NCBI GenBank assembly: GCA_035534615.1
Contig: DATLRO010000092.1
Span: forward strand, 1-64,000
Length of the DNA stretch: 64,000 bases
Origin: JAGWRA01 sp035534615
GTDB taxonomy: Bacteria; Acidobacteriota; Vicinamibacteria; Vicinamibacterales; CAVVIG01
Direction of reading: 5' to 3'
This document shows positions 25,561 to 33,515 of the stretch, piece by piece. The notes beneath the pieces were generated by a model. It searched no databases. It saw nothing but the letters and a program-made list of their open reading frames with translations, and had not been told where the DNA came from. Position 1 is the first letter of the stretch; the number at the start of each line of letters is the position of its first letter. The translations under genes and the position numbers were made by a program.

Positions 25561-26421
25561 CTAGGCGCCGGCCGGCGGCGGGGCGAGCGCCTCGGCCTCG
25601 CGCGCGATGGCATGCAGGCGCGTCAGGCGCGCCAGCAGCGGTTCGAGCCGGTCGAGCCGCAGGGCGTTCGGGCCGTCGCTGCGCGCGCGCGCCGGGTCCT
25701 CATGCACCTCGAGGAACACGCCGTCCACGCCGGCCGCCACGCCGGCCGCCGCCAGCGGCTCGATGTACTGCGCCAGACCGGCCGACATGCCGTCGCCGCC
25801 GCCGGGCAGCTGCAGGGAGTGCGTCACGTCGAAGACCACCGGCGCGCCGAGCGCGCGCAGCATCGGGAACGCGCGCATGTCGACGACGAGGTTGTTGTAG
25901 CCGAAGCTGAAGCCGCGCTCGGTGACGATGACCCGCGGATTGCCGGAAGCGGTCACCTTCTCGATCGCGTGGCGCATGTCGCCCGGCGCGAGAAACTGCC
26001 CCTTTTTCAGGTTCACCACCCGGCCCGTGCGCGCCGCGGCGACGATCAGATCCGTCTGGCGCGACAGGAACGCCGGAATCTGCAGCACGTCCGCCACCCT
26101 GGCCGCCGGCGCCGCCTGTGCCGGCTCGTGGATGTCGGTCAGGATCGGGACGCCCAGCCGCTGCTTGATCCGGGCGAGGACCTTCAGGCCGTCGGCGAGC
26201 CCCGGCCCGCGGAACGACCGGATCGAGGTGCGGTTGGCCTTGTCGAACGACGCCTTGAAGATGAGCGGCACCTGGTGGCGGCTGGCGATGGCGACCAGCG
26301 CCGAGGCGAGATCCATCGCGTGCGCGTCGCTCTCGATCACGCACGGCCCGGCGATCAGCACGAGGGCCGCGTCGCCGCCGATCCGGAGGTCACCAATCGC
26401 GACCGGAGTCACGCCAGCCAT
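25561..26421 (-). CDS. kdsA: 3-deoxy-8-phosphooctulonate (Kdo-8-P) synthase
   Basis: Condenses arabinose 5-phosphate with PEP to form Kdo-8-P. 286 residues, TIM barrel with LIAGPCVIES (PEP/metal site Cys), FKASFDKANRTS, DIHEP and VFDVTHSLQLPGG, which fit the KdsA family. The presence of Cys in AGPCVIE suggests the metal-dependent class, a family-based inference. ATG at 26421 overlaps a TATAAT (26425-26420); a GTG three codons later (26412) sits 7 nt after that box and is a possible leaderless start. Fourth gene from the end of the Kdo operon. Confidence 0.94.
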   Translation of the reverse strand: MAGVTPVAIGDLRIGGDAALVLIAGPCVIESDAHAMDLASALVAIASRHQVPLIFKASFDKANRTSIRSFRGPGLADGLKVLARIKQRLGVPILTDIHEPAQAAPAARVADVLQIPAFLSRQTDLIVAAARTGRVVNLKKGQFLAPGDMRHAIEKVTASGNPRVIVTERGFSFGYNNLVVDMRAFPMLRALGAPVVFDVTHSLQLPGGGDGMSAGLAQYIEPLAAAGVAAGVDGVFLEVHEDPARARSDGPNALRLDRLEPLLARLTRLHAIAREAEALAPPPAGA

Positions 26422-26425
26422 TATA
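26420..26425 (-). promoter_or_regulatory. TATAAT box overlapping the kdsA ATG
   Basis: Minus-strand TATAAT whose last two bases are the first two of the kdsA ATG. If used as a -10 element, transcription would begin at or next to the in-frame GTG at 26412. No -35 was seen. Confidence 0.4.
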
Positions 26426-26483
26426 GGGCGACTGGGAGCGCCCGGGCGAGCGCCGGACGCCGGGCCGGGATCGCCGCGCGGCG

Positions 26484-28166
26484 TCAGGCCACCGATTCCG
26501 GCAGCGACGATTCGGCGGGACGGGACCGCGGCTGGTTCGCCAGCTTGTGGCGGTAGCTCGCCTCGACGAAGCTCGCGAACAGCGGGTGCGGCGCGAGCGG
26601 CTTCGACTTGAATTCCGGGTGGAACTGCACCGCGACGTACCAGGGGTGCGACGGAAGCTCGGCAATCTCGACGAACTTGCCGTCGGGCGACCGGCCCGAA
26701 ATCCGCATTCCCCGCTCCCGCAGCGCCGGCTCGTAGAGACAGTTGAATTCGTAGCGGTGGCGATGGCGCTCGTGGATGAGCGACGTCCCGTAGATCCGCT
26801 GGGCGAGCGAGCCGGGCGCCAGTTCGCAGGCGTACTGTCCCAGGCGCATCGTGCCGCCCAGTTCGTCCACGCCGAGCAGGTCGCGCAGCTTGTAGATCAC
26901 CTTGGCGGCCGCCTCCGGGTTGACTTCCGTGGAGTCGGCCTCCGTGAGGCCGCAGACGTTGCGCGCGTACTCGACGGTGGCCCACTGGAAGCCGTAGCAG
27001 ATGCCGAAGTAGGGGATGCCCCGTTCGCGGGCGACCTGCGCGGCCTTCATCATGCCGCGCGTGCCCCGGTCGCCGAAGCCGCCGGGGACGAGGATGCCGT
27101 CGGCGCCGTCCAGCAGCGCCTCGCCGTCGGGCGCCTCCAGCGCCTCGGCCTCGATCCACTTGATCGCGACCTTCAGCCGGTGCGGGAAGCCGCCGTGGCA
27201 CAGCGCCTCGTTCAGGCTCTTGTAGGAATCCTCGTAGCCGACGTACTTGCCGACGACGTGAATCGTGACCTCGTCCAGCGGGTGTTTGAGCCGGCTGACC
27301 AGATCCTCCCACGCCTGCATCTTCGGCTCGGTCTCCGGCAGGTGCAGGTAGTCGAGCACGATCCGGTCGAGCCCCTCGGCAGCCAGGACGAGCGGGACCT
27401 CGTAGATGCTCGACACGTCCTTGGCCGTGATGACCGCTTCCTCGCTGACGTCGCAGAACAGCGCGATCTTCTTCTTGATCTCCGGCGGCAGGAACCGGTC
27501 CGTCCGGCAGAGCAGGATGTCCGGCTGGATCCCGATCGAGCGCAGATCGCGGACGCTGTGCTGGGTCGGCTTGGTCTTGAGTTCGCCGGCGGCGCCGATG
27601 AAGGGCACCAGCGTCAGGTGGATGTAGAGCGTGTTCTCGCGCCCCTCGTCCTGGCGCATCTGGCGGATCGCCTCCAGGAACGGCAGGCTCTCGATGTCGC
27701 CGACCGTCCCGCCGATCTCCACCAGCACGACGTCGACGCCCTGCGCCACCGCCCGGATGCTGTCCTTGATCTCGTTGGTGATGTGCGGAATCACCTGCAC
27801 GGTGCGGCCCAGATAGTCGCCGCGGCGCTCCTTCTGGATGACCGACTGGTAGATCTTGCCGGTCGTCCAGTTGGACGCCCGCGTGGTCGCGGTGCTGGTG
27901 AAGCGCTCGTAGTGGCCCAGATCGAGATCGGTCTCGGCCCCGTCATCCGTGACGTAGACCTCGCCGTGCTGGTACGGGCTCATCGTTCCCGGATCGACGT
28001 TGATGTAGGGGTCGAACTTCTGGAGTGTGACCTTGTAGCCGTGGCCCTCGAGCAGGCAGCCGATGGAGGCGGCGGCCAGCCCCTTGCCGAGCGAGGAAAC
28101 GACCCCGCCGGTGACGAAGATGTACTTGGGGGCCCGTCGTTCCGTCGTCTGCATGGGTCTGCTCAT
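26484..28166 (-). CDS. pyrG: CTP synthase
   Basis: Aminates UTP to CTP with glutamine; CTP feeds KdsB next door. 560 residues: amidoligase domain with YIFVTGGVVSSLGKGLAAASIG, DPYINVDPGTMSPYQHGEVYV and EIGGTVGDIE; class I glutamine amidotransferase domain with FGICYGFQWATVEYARN (Cys nucleophile) and the His-Glu pair in VQFHPEF. The nucleophile elbow is GICYGFQ where most CtpS have GICLGMQ, a conservative change. Start overlaps the kdsB stop by 4 bp. Confidence 0.97.
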   Translation of the reverse strand: MSRPMQTTERRAPKYIFVTGGVVSSLGKGLAAASIGCLLEGHGYKVTLQKFDPYINVDPGTMSPYQHGEVYVTDDGAETDLDLGHYERFTSTATTRASNWTTGKIYQSVIQKERRGDYLGRTVQVIPHITNEIKDSIRAVAQGVDVVLVEIGGTVGDIESLPFLEAIRQMRQDEGRENTLYIHLTLVPFIGAAGELKTKPTQHSVRDLRSIGIQPDILLCRTDRFLPPEIKKKIALFCDVSEEAVITAKDVSSIYEVPLVLAAEGLDRIVLDYLHLPETEPKMQAWEDLVSRLKHPLDEVTIHVVGKYVGYEDSYKSLNEALCHGGFPHRLKVAIKWIEAEALEAPDGEALLDGADGILVPGGFGDRGTRGMMKAAQVARERGIPYFGICYGFQWATVEYARNVCGLTEADSTEVNPEAAAKVIYKLRDLLGVDELGGTMRLGQYACELAPGSLAQRIYGTSLIHERHRHRYEFNCLYEPALRERGMRISGRSPDGKFVEIAELPSHPWYVAVQFHPEFKSKPLAPHPLFASFVEASYRHKLANQPRSRPAESSLPESVA

Positions 28167-28924
28167 GGATGCGCGCCGGTCGCCAGCAGGCGCCGGACTC
28201 GTTCGAGATCGTCGGGGGTGTCGACCCCGATGGAATCATGGATGGTTTCGGGCGTCTTGATCCGGTAGCCGTGCTCCAGCGCCCGCAGCTGCTCGAGCGA
28301 TTCCGCCCGCTCGAGCGGCGTCGGCGGCAGCGCGGCCAGCGTCAGCAGGAACGCCCGGCGGTACGCGTACAGGCCGATGTGCTTGCAGGGGGCCGCAACG
28401 CCCTCCGCGCCGTCGCGCGTGAAGGGGATCGGCGCCCGCGAAAAATAGAGCGCGAAGTCGCGGCGGTCGACCACGACCTTGGTGACGTGCGGGCTGGCCA
28501 TCGTCGCCGCGTCCTGAATGGGACGGCGCAAGGTCGCCATCATGACGTCCCGGTCGGCGTCGAGCGCCGCCACGACTTCGTCAATCATGCCCGGCTCGAG
28601 CAGCGGCTCGTCACCCTGGACGTTGACGATGACGTCGCAGTCCAGATCGACCGCCAGCTCCGCCAGCCGTTCCGTTCCCGTCCGGTGCGTCGACTTCGTG
28701 AGGCGCGCGTCCCCGCCGAACGCCGTCACGGCGTGACGGATCCGCTCGTCGTCGGTCGCCACGATCACGGACGTGACCGCGCGGCTCGCCGCGGCGCGCC
28801 GGTACACGTGCTCGATCATCGGACGGCCCGCGAGATCGGCGAGCGGCTTGCCGGGAAAACGGGTCGACGCGTAGCGGGCGGGGATGATGGCGATGGAGTG
28901 GAGAGCCGAACCCGTCGAAGGCAA
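28163..28924 (-). CDS. kdsB: 3-deoxy-manno-octulosonate cytidylyltransferase
   Basis: Activates Kdo as CMP-Kdo for transfer to lipid A. The nucleotidyltransferase core starts IAIIPARYASTRFPGKPLA and contains VNVQGDEPL, the metal-binding YFSRAPIPF and HIGLYAYRRAFL. The start is uncertain: there is no ATG before the conserved strand; TTG at 28924 gives 253 residues, GTG at 28948 gives 261. A TATTAT at 28959-28954 stands 5 nt before that GTG. Lead gene of kdsB-pyrG-kdsA-kdsD-kdsC-lapB. Confidence 0.92.
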   Translation of the reverse strand: MPSTGSALHSIAIIPARYASTRFPGKPLADLAGRPMIEHVYRRAAASRAVTSVIVATDDERIRHAVTAFGGDARLTKSTHRTGTERLAELAVDLDCDVIVNVQGDEPLLEPGMIDEVVAALDADRDVMMATLRRPIQDAATMASPHVTKVVVDRRDFALYFSRAPIPFTRDGAEGVAAPCKHIGLYAYRRAFLLTLAALPPTPLERAESLEQLRALEHGYRIKTPETIHDSIGVDTPDDLERVRRLLATGAHP

Positions 28925-28953
28925 TCGGAGGGTTGACGCAGGGCGCACGACGA

Positions 28954-28959
28954 ATAATA
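28954..28959 (-). promoter_or_regulatory. -10-like TATTAT before kdsB
   Basis: Minus-strand TATTAT, the only AT-rich hexamer upstream of the kds operon. It places the transcription start almost on the GTG at 28948, leaving practically no leader. No convincing -35. Confidence 0.4.
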
Positions 28960-29128
28960 GCACAGGTCCACGCGCGGCGATCCACGACGCGGCGCGGCGC
29001 GGCGCGGCGCCGGCGTGCCGACGAATCTGTCGATCGCCGCGCGCGGCGCGCGCGGGGCATGCGGGGATCGCTCGACGCTGCCGCGCGCTGGTCCGGCGGT
29101 ACACATCGTGCTACGATCGGCGCTTCCG

Positions 29129-29647
29129 ATGTCCTGGTCACGCATCGTCGCACTCGTCGCCGGGGCGGCCCTCCTGGCTGCGTGGTTCGCCGCCGCGAAC
29201 AGCACGCGGACGCGGCTGCCGCCGGCGCCCGCGGCGGTCATGGCGCCCGATCCCGAACTCCAGGCGGTCCGGCATCTCCTGCAGCAGACGACGCGGTTGA
29301 GCGGCGCGATGCAGGCGATGGCGGCGCCGCGAACGCCCGCGCGGAATCCGTTCCAGTTCGGCTCCGCCGCCAGCCAGGACGACGTCCCCGCGACACCGCC
29401 GGCCGGGCCGCGACCTGCCGCCCTGGCGCCGCCGCCCGCGCCCTCGTTCGAGCTGGAAGGGATCGCGACGAACCGCCAGGCGGGGCGTCCGGTGCTGACG
29501 GCGATCATCTCGGGGGACGGACAGCTCTTCCTCGTCAAGATCGGTGACCAGGTCACCAGCCGGTACCGGGTCGCGGGACTCTCGGCTGGCGAAGTCGTGC
29601 TCGACGATTCGACCGGAGGCCCGCCCCTGCATCTGCGGCTGCGCTGA
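29129..29647 (+). CDS. Small membrane-anchored protein with GspC/PilP-like C-terminal domain
   Basis: 172 residues from the ATG at 29129. An N-terminal hydrophobic segment (about 5-23, ALVAGAALLAAWFAA) is followed by a Pro/Ala-rich linker and a C-terminal beta-domain (about 110-172): FELEGIATN..., VLTAIISGDGQLFLVKIGDQV, YRVAGLSAGEVVLDD. This pattern matches the HR domain of type II secretion GspC and the PilP beta-domain, which dock onto secretins. No other secretion genes adjoin it, so the partner is unknown. A TACGAT box lies 12 bp upstream. Function not assigned. Confidence 0.65.
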   Translation: MSWSRIVALVAGAALLAAWFAAANSTRTRLPPAPAAVMAPDPELQAVRHLLQQTTRLSGAMQAMAAPRTPARNPFQFGSAASQDDVPATPPAGPRPAALAPPPAPSFELEGIATNRQAGRPVLTAIISGDGQLFLVKIGDQVTSRYRVAGLSAGEVVLDDSTGGPPLHLRLR

Positions 29648-30067
29648 GCGGCGGTCGCGGCCCGGAACCGGCCCGGTCGTCGACGCGAGCCAGCCGGGCG
29701 CGGCGCAGCGCCGACAGCCGCCGGACCTTCTCTTCTCGCCGCCTCCGTCACGTCACCCCGCGGATTGTCCAGATTCCGCACGCGGCCGCCGGGCGGCGGC
29801 GGTCAGATCGGTGCTGACCTTTGCGGCGCTGCGGATGATCGGGGCGCCGGCGGCGGCGAGCTCAGCGGCCTCGCGTGGCCGGCTGTCCACGGTCAAGCCG
29901 CATGCGCGCCGCGGCGCGATCGCCGAAGGCGGAAGGGCCGTGGCGACAACGACATGCCTGCGAACGAGGATCCGTGATCGACGAGGGCTGCTGACATCGG
30001 GAGAGGCGGAGTGTCCGCAGGCCGACGCGCCGGCGGAGCGAGGCGATCCCGCGAAAAACACTTACGG

Positions 30068-30073
30068 TATAAT
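30068..30073 (+). promoter_or_regulatory. TATAAT box, possible icd promoter or ncRNA promoter
   Basis: TATAAT preceded by GG, without a good -35. It would give an approximately 260-nt leader ahead of icd, or promote a small RNA through the NtrC-like and DnaA-like sites. Confidence 0.4.
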
Positions 30074-30145
30074 TCGTAGGTTTGGCTGCCGGCCGCCGCC
30101 GCGCGGGACGCCGCACGTTGCGGCGCCGTCGCGCGCCTGGCGATC

Positions 30146-30160
30146 GCACCACGATGGTGC
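30146..30160. promoter_or_regulatory. NtrC-site-like palindrome GCACCA-N3-TGGTGC
   Basis: GCACCACGATGGTGC, two perfect 6-bp arms with a 3-nt spacer. It has the same form as the NtrC enhancer sites upstream of enterobacterial glnA. It lies about 180 bp upstream of icd, a plausible enhancer distance. I see no sigma-54 -24/-12 element between it and icd, so the match may be fortuitous or the palindrome may form an RNA hairpin. Confidence 0.4.
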
Positions 30161-30212
30161 AATTCGCTAAAACGCTCGACATGGCACGGCGCAGCGACGG
30201 TGGCAGGCCGGT

Positions 30213-30233
30213 TTATCAACAGGGTTTTCCACA
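30213..30233. promoter_or_regulatory. DnaA-box-like pair
   Basis: TTATCAACA (30213-30221) has one mismatch to TTATCCACA; TTTTCCACA (30225-30233) fits the relaxed TTWTNCACA consensus. They are in direct orientation, 3 nt apart, in an unusually AT-richer patch. Two boxes are too few to call an origin. Confidence 0.35.
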
Positions 30234-30338
30234 GTTTCTGTGAACATCGGGCGAGTCCACCGTGGGGGGCTGACCTAAACGCGGCGGGCTCATTACCGTC
30301 ATCGGGATTACAGATGTGACCGCCGGAACTGAAAACTT

Positions 30339-31574
30339 ATGCCTCAATTCACTGGACTCACGCCACCGACCCACGGAACCGCCATCTCGCGGAAGAACGG
30401 CAAGCTCGTCGTTCCCGACGATCCGATCGTCCCGTTCATCGAAGGCGACGGGACCGGCCCCGACATCTGGCGCGCCAGCGTGCGCGTGTTCGACGCGGCG
30501 GTACGCAAGGCGTACGGCGGCAAGCGTCAGATCGCCTGGTTCGAGGTGCTCGCCGGGGAGAAAGCCAAGAACCAGACGGGCGAATGGCTGCCCTCCGACA
30601 CGCTTGAAGCGGTCAAGGCGTACAAGGTGGCCATCAAGGGCCCGCTGACGACGCCGGTCGGCGGGGGCATCCGGAGCCTGAACGTGACGCTGCGGCAGGT
30701 GCTCGACCTCTACGCCTGCATCCGCCCCGTCCGCTACTTCGCCGGGACGCCGGCGCCGGTCGTGCACCCCGAGCGGATGGACGTGGTGATCTTCCGCGAG
30801 AACACCGAGGACGTGTACGCCGGCATCGAGTTCGCCAAGGGGACGCCGCAGGCCGAGCGGATCATCGAGTTCCTGGCGCGCGAGATGGGCAAGCGGATTG
30901 CCCCGGACTCGGGCATCGGCATCAAGCCGATCTCGGAGACGGCGAGCAAGCGGCTCGTGCGGATGGCCATCCAGTATGCGCTGAACCACAAGCGCAAGAG
31001 CGTGACCCTCGTGCACAAGGGGAACATCATGAAGTTCACCGAGGGGGCGTTCCGGGACTGGGGCTACGAGGTCGCCAAGGCCGAGTTCCGGGACCGGATC
31101 GTCACCGAGGACGAGGTGGCCGCCGGGCAGCCGGCCGAGGGCCGGCTTCTGATCAAGGACCGGATTGCCGACAGCGTGTTCCAGCAGGTGCTGACCCGGA
31201 CGTCCGAATACGACGTGTTCGCGACCCCCAACCTCAACGGCGACTACCTGTCGGACGCCTGCGCGGCCCAGGTCGGCGGGCTGGGGATGGCGCCGGGGGC
31301 GAACATCGGCGATGACATCGGCTTCTTCGAGGCGACGCACGGGACGGCGCCGAAGTATGCCGGCAAGGACATGATCAACCCGGGCTCGGTCATCCTGTCC
31401 GGCGTGATGATGCTCCGCTACATGGGCTGGGACGAGGCGGCCGCCCTGATCGAGCGGGCGCTCGAGACGACGATCGCGCAGAAGCGGGTCACTTACGACC
31501 TCGCCCGCCAGATGGACGGCGCCACCGAACTGAAGACGTCCGAGTTCGCCGACGCCATCATCGGGAACCTCTAG
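30339..31574 (+). CDS. icd: NADP-dependent isocitrate dehydrogenase
   Basis: Oxidative decarboxylation of isocitrate to 2-oxoglutarate in the TCA cycle. 411 residues, close to E. coli Icd (416). Signatures: FIEGDGTGPDIWRAS, TTPVGGGIRSLNVTLRQ (its Ser corresponds to the AceK-phosphorylated Ser113 region), RENTEDVYAGIEF, VHKGNIMKFTEG and ATHGTAPKYAGKDMINPGS. The Lys-Tyr in APKYAG is the NADP-specific pair. First gene of a TCA cluster; an ATG follows the long non-coding region. Confidence 0.96.
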   Translation: MPQFTGLTPPTHGTAISRKNGKLVVPDDPIVPFIEGDGTGPDIWRASVRVFDAAVRKAYGGKRQIAWFEVLAGEKAKNQTGEWLPSDTLEAVKAYKVAIKGPLTTPVGGGIRSLNVTLRQVLDLYACIRPVRYFAGTPAPVVHPERMDVVIFRENTEDVYAGIEFAKGTPQAERIIEFLAREMGKRIAPDSGIGIKPISETASKRLVRMAIQYALNHKRKSVTLVHKGNIMKFTEGAFRDWGYEVAKAEFRDRIVTEDEVAAGQPAEGRLLIKDRIADSVFQQVLTRTSEYDVFATPNLNGDYLSDACAAQVGGLGMAPGANIGDDIGFFEATHGTAPKYAGKDMINPGSVILSGVMMLRYMGWDEAAALIERALETTIAQKRVTYDLARQMDGATELKTSEFADAIIGNL

Positions 31575-31682
31575 GCTGTTCGCCGCTGCGCAGAGCTGAA
31601 GGTGGTTGCAGGGAGCGCCGCCGCGGGTCACGAATAGCAGCCACGTCGCCGGTCGCAGGATCCGGAGCGCGAGCGACGGCAG

Positions 31683-31706
31683 CGCATGGGGGTGGGGCCC
31701 CATGCG
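31683..31706. promoter_or_regulatory. Hairpin in the mdh leader
   Basis: Perfect 9-bp arms CGCATGGGG (31683-31691) and CCCCATGCG (31698-31706) with a 6-nt loop, ending 23 nt before the mdh ATG and just upstream of the Shine-Dalgarno GAAGGAG. It could act as the icd terminator (no T-tract), a 5' stabiliser for mdh mRNA, or a regulator-binding palindrome. Confidence 0.45.
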
Positions 31707-31729
31707 GACTGAATGAAGGAGTCAGACGC

Positions 31730-32656
31730 ATGAATCGCAAAGTGACCGTTGTGGGGTCGGGGAACGTCGGGGCGACGGCCGCCCGGAGCATCGCCGACAA
31801 GGAGCTGGCGGATGTCGTGCTGGTGGACATCCTGGAAGGCGTGCCGCAGGGCAAGGGGCTCGACATTCTCGAGGCCTGTCCGATTGAGAAGTCCGATGCG
31901 CGGGTGCTCGGGACGAACGACTACGCCGAGACGGCGAACTCCGACGTCGTCGTGATCACGGCCGGGCTGGCGCGCAAGCCGGGGATGAGCCGGGACGACC
32001 TCCTGCAGAAGAACTTCGCCATCATCAAGGACGTCACCGAGAAGATCGTCAAGTACTCGCCGAACACCGTCATCGTGCCGGTGACGAACCCGCTGGACGT
32101 CATGGCGCAGGCCATCCTGCGGCTGAGCGGCTTCCCGCGCGAGCGGGTCATCGGCATGGCGGGCGTGCTGGACTCGGCGCGCATGCGGGCGTTCATCGCG
32201 GCCGAGCTGCGCGTGTCGGTCGAGAACACCCACGCGTTCGTGCTGGGCGGCCACGGGGACACGATGGTGCCGCTGCCGCGCTATTCGACCGTGGCTGGCA
32301 TTCCGATCACGGAGCTGATGGACCGCGAGACCATCGACCGGATCGTCAAGCGAACCGCCGCCGGCGGCGCCGAGATCGTCAAGCTGCTCGGCACGGGGAG
32401 CGCCTACTACGCGCCGGCGTCGGCGGCCGTGGAGATGGTCGAGGCGATTCTGAAGGACAAGCACAAGATCATGCCGTGCTCGGTCTTCCTGCAGGGCGAG
32501 TACGGCATCCGGGATCTGTTCGTCGGGGTGCCGGTCAAGCTGGGAGCCCGAGGGGTCGAGCAGATCATCGAGATCACGCTGACCGCGGAGGAGCGGGCCG
32601 CGCTGCAGAAGTCGGCGGCGGCGGTGAAGGAACTGACCGACGTGGTGAAGGTGTAG
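31730..32656 (+). CDS. mdh: Malate dehydrogenase (LDH-like type)
   Basis: NAD-dependent malate to oxaloacetate step of the TCA cycle. 308 residues with Rossmann VVGSGNVGATAAR, NAD-type acid VLVDILEG, substrate loop AGLARKPGMSRDDLL (Arg residues specific for malate), VTNPLDVM and the catalytic His in LGGHGDTMVPL. A strong GAAGGAG Shine-Dalgarno lies 10 nt before the ATG. 155 bp after icd. Confidence 0.96.
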   Translation: MNRKVTVVGSGNVGATAARSIADKELADVVLVDILEGVPQGKGLDILEACPIEKSDARVLGTNDYAETANSDVVVITAGLARKPGMSRDDLLQKNFAIIKDVTEKIVKYSPNTVIVPVTNPLDVMAQAILRLSGFPRERVIGMAGVLDSARMRAFIAAELRVSVENTHAFVLGGHGDTMVPLPRYSTVAGIPITELMDRETIDRIVKRTAAGGAEIVKLLGTGSAYYAPASAAVEMVEAILKDKHKIMPCSVFLQGEYGIRDLFVGVPVKLGARGVEQIIEITLTAEERAALQKSAAAVKELTDVVKV

Positions 32657-32697
32657 CGGCGCCCCGGCCGGGAGCGCCGCCGGCGGACGCGGCGGCG

Positions 32698-32732
32698 GGC
32701 GGCGGGGGGCGGCGTGCCGCCCCCCCCGCCGC
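32698..32732. terminator. GC hairpin between convergent mdh and sdhB
   Basis: G-rich arm (32698-32713) and C-rich arm (about 32716-32732) can pair almost completely, in an 83-bp gap where the two genes converge. A bidirectional end structure without T-tract. Confidence 0.4.
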
Positions 32733-32739
32733 CCCTCGC

Positions 32740-33501
32740 CTACGGGCGCCGCGCGGTCAGGACCGCCTTCGAGTACTCCCGGATCATCCGGGCGATGTTG
32801 GAGATCGGGATCTCCTTCGGGCAGACCGCCTCGCATTCCCCTTCGTTGGAGCAGCTGCCGAACCCTTCGGCGTCCATCTGCTGCACCATCCGGATCACCC
32901 GCTGCTCCCGCTCGATCTGGCCCTGCGGCATCAGGGCGAGATGGGAGACCTTCGCGCCGACGAACAGGTGGGCCGCCGCGTTCTTGCAGGCGGCCACGCA
33001 GGCGCCGCAGCCGATGCAGGCGGCCGAGTCCATGGCCCGGTCGGCCGTCTGCTGTCCGATCGGGATGGTATTGCCGTCCGGCGCGCCGCCGACGTTGATC
33101 GAGATGAAGCCGCCGGCCTCGATGATCCGGTCGAACGCGCTCCGGTCGACGATGAGGTCCTTGACGACCGGGAACGCGCGGGCCCGCCACGGTTCGATCG
33201 TGATGGTCTGGCCGTCATGGAAATGGCGCATGTGGAGCTGGCAGACGGTCGTGCCGCGCTCGGGGCCGTGCGGCACGCCGTTCACCACCAGGCTGCACAT
33301 GCCGCAGATCCCTTCGCGGCAGTCCGAGTCGAACGCGATCGGGTCGTCGCCGTTCCGGATCAGCCCCTCGTTGACGACGTCGAGCATCTCCAGGAACGAC
33401 ATGTCGGTCGAGACGTTGTCCGCCGTGTAGGGGACCAGGCGCCCGGAGACGGTCGGGCCCGCCTGGCGCCAGATCAGCAGTTTCAGGGTCATGTTGGCCA
33501 T
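32740..33501 (-). CDS. sdhB: Succinate dehydrogenase/fumarate reductase iron-sulfur subunit
   Basis: Passes electrons from SdhA flavin to the cytochrome b. 253 residues from the ATG at 33501. N-terminal [2Fe-2S] ligands in DCREGICGMCSLVVNG and a fourth Cys in TTVCQLH; then [4Fe-4S] CIGCGACVAACKN and the [3Fe-4S]-type CSNEGECEAVCPKEI. 14 bp after sdhA in the sdhCAB operon. Confidence 0.95.
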   Translation of the reverse strand: MANMTLKLLIWRQAGPTVSGRLVPYTADNVSTDMSFLEMLDVVNEGLIRNGDDPIAFDSDCREGICGMCSLVVNGVPHGPERGTTVCQLHMRHFHDGQTITIEPWRARAFPVVKDLIVDRSAFDRIIEAGGFISINVGGAPDGNTIPIGQQTADRAMDSAACIGCGACVAACKNAAAHLFVGAKVSHLALMPQGQIEREQRVIRMVQQMDAEGFGSCSNEGECEAVCPKEIPISNIARMIREYSKAVLTARRP

Positions 33502-33515
33502 CGGTCGACGTCTCC

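Larger units (their letters stand above)
29648..30338. other. 690-bp non-coding region upstream of icd
   Basis: The longest stretch without a supportable gene. Short frames on both strands lack domains, plausible starts or conserved composition. It contains TATAAT at 30068-30073, a perfect palindromic site GCACCA-CGA-TGGTGC at 30146-30160, and a DnaA-box-like pair at 30213-30233 followed by an inverted repeat CACAG-TTT-CTGTG (30230-30242). It could hold the icd promoter and leader, an untranslated RNA or a replication-linked element. Confidence 0.5.

Noticed and set aside
29753..30061. Minus-strand frame of 102 codons in the long gap
   Set aside because: Arg/Ala-rich, no homology-like pattern, no start context; composition like other GC shadows.
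30182..30197. TGGCACGGCGCAGC as a sigma-54 site
   Set aside because: Spacing between the GG and GC doublets is 9, not 10, and the -12 TTGC is absent.
30202..30216. Candidate sigma-54 element TGGCAG-N5-TTTA near the NtrC-like palindrome
   Set aside because: It lacks the essential GC doublet at -12, so it does not support a sigma-54 promoter for icd.
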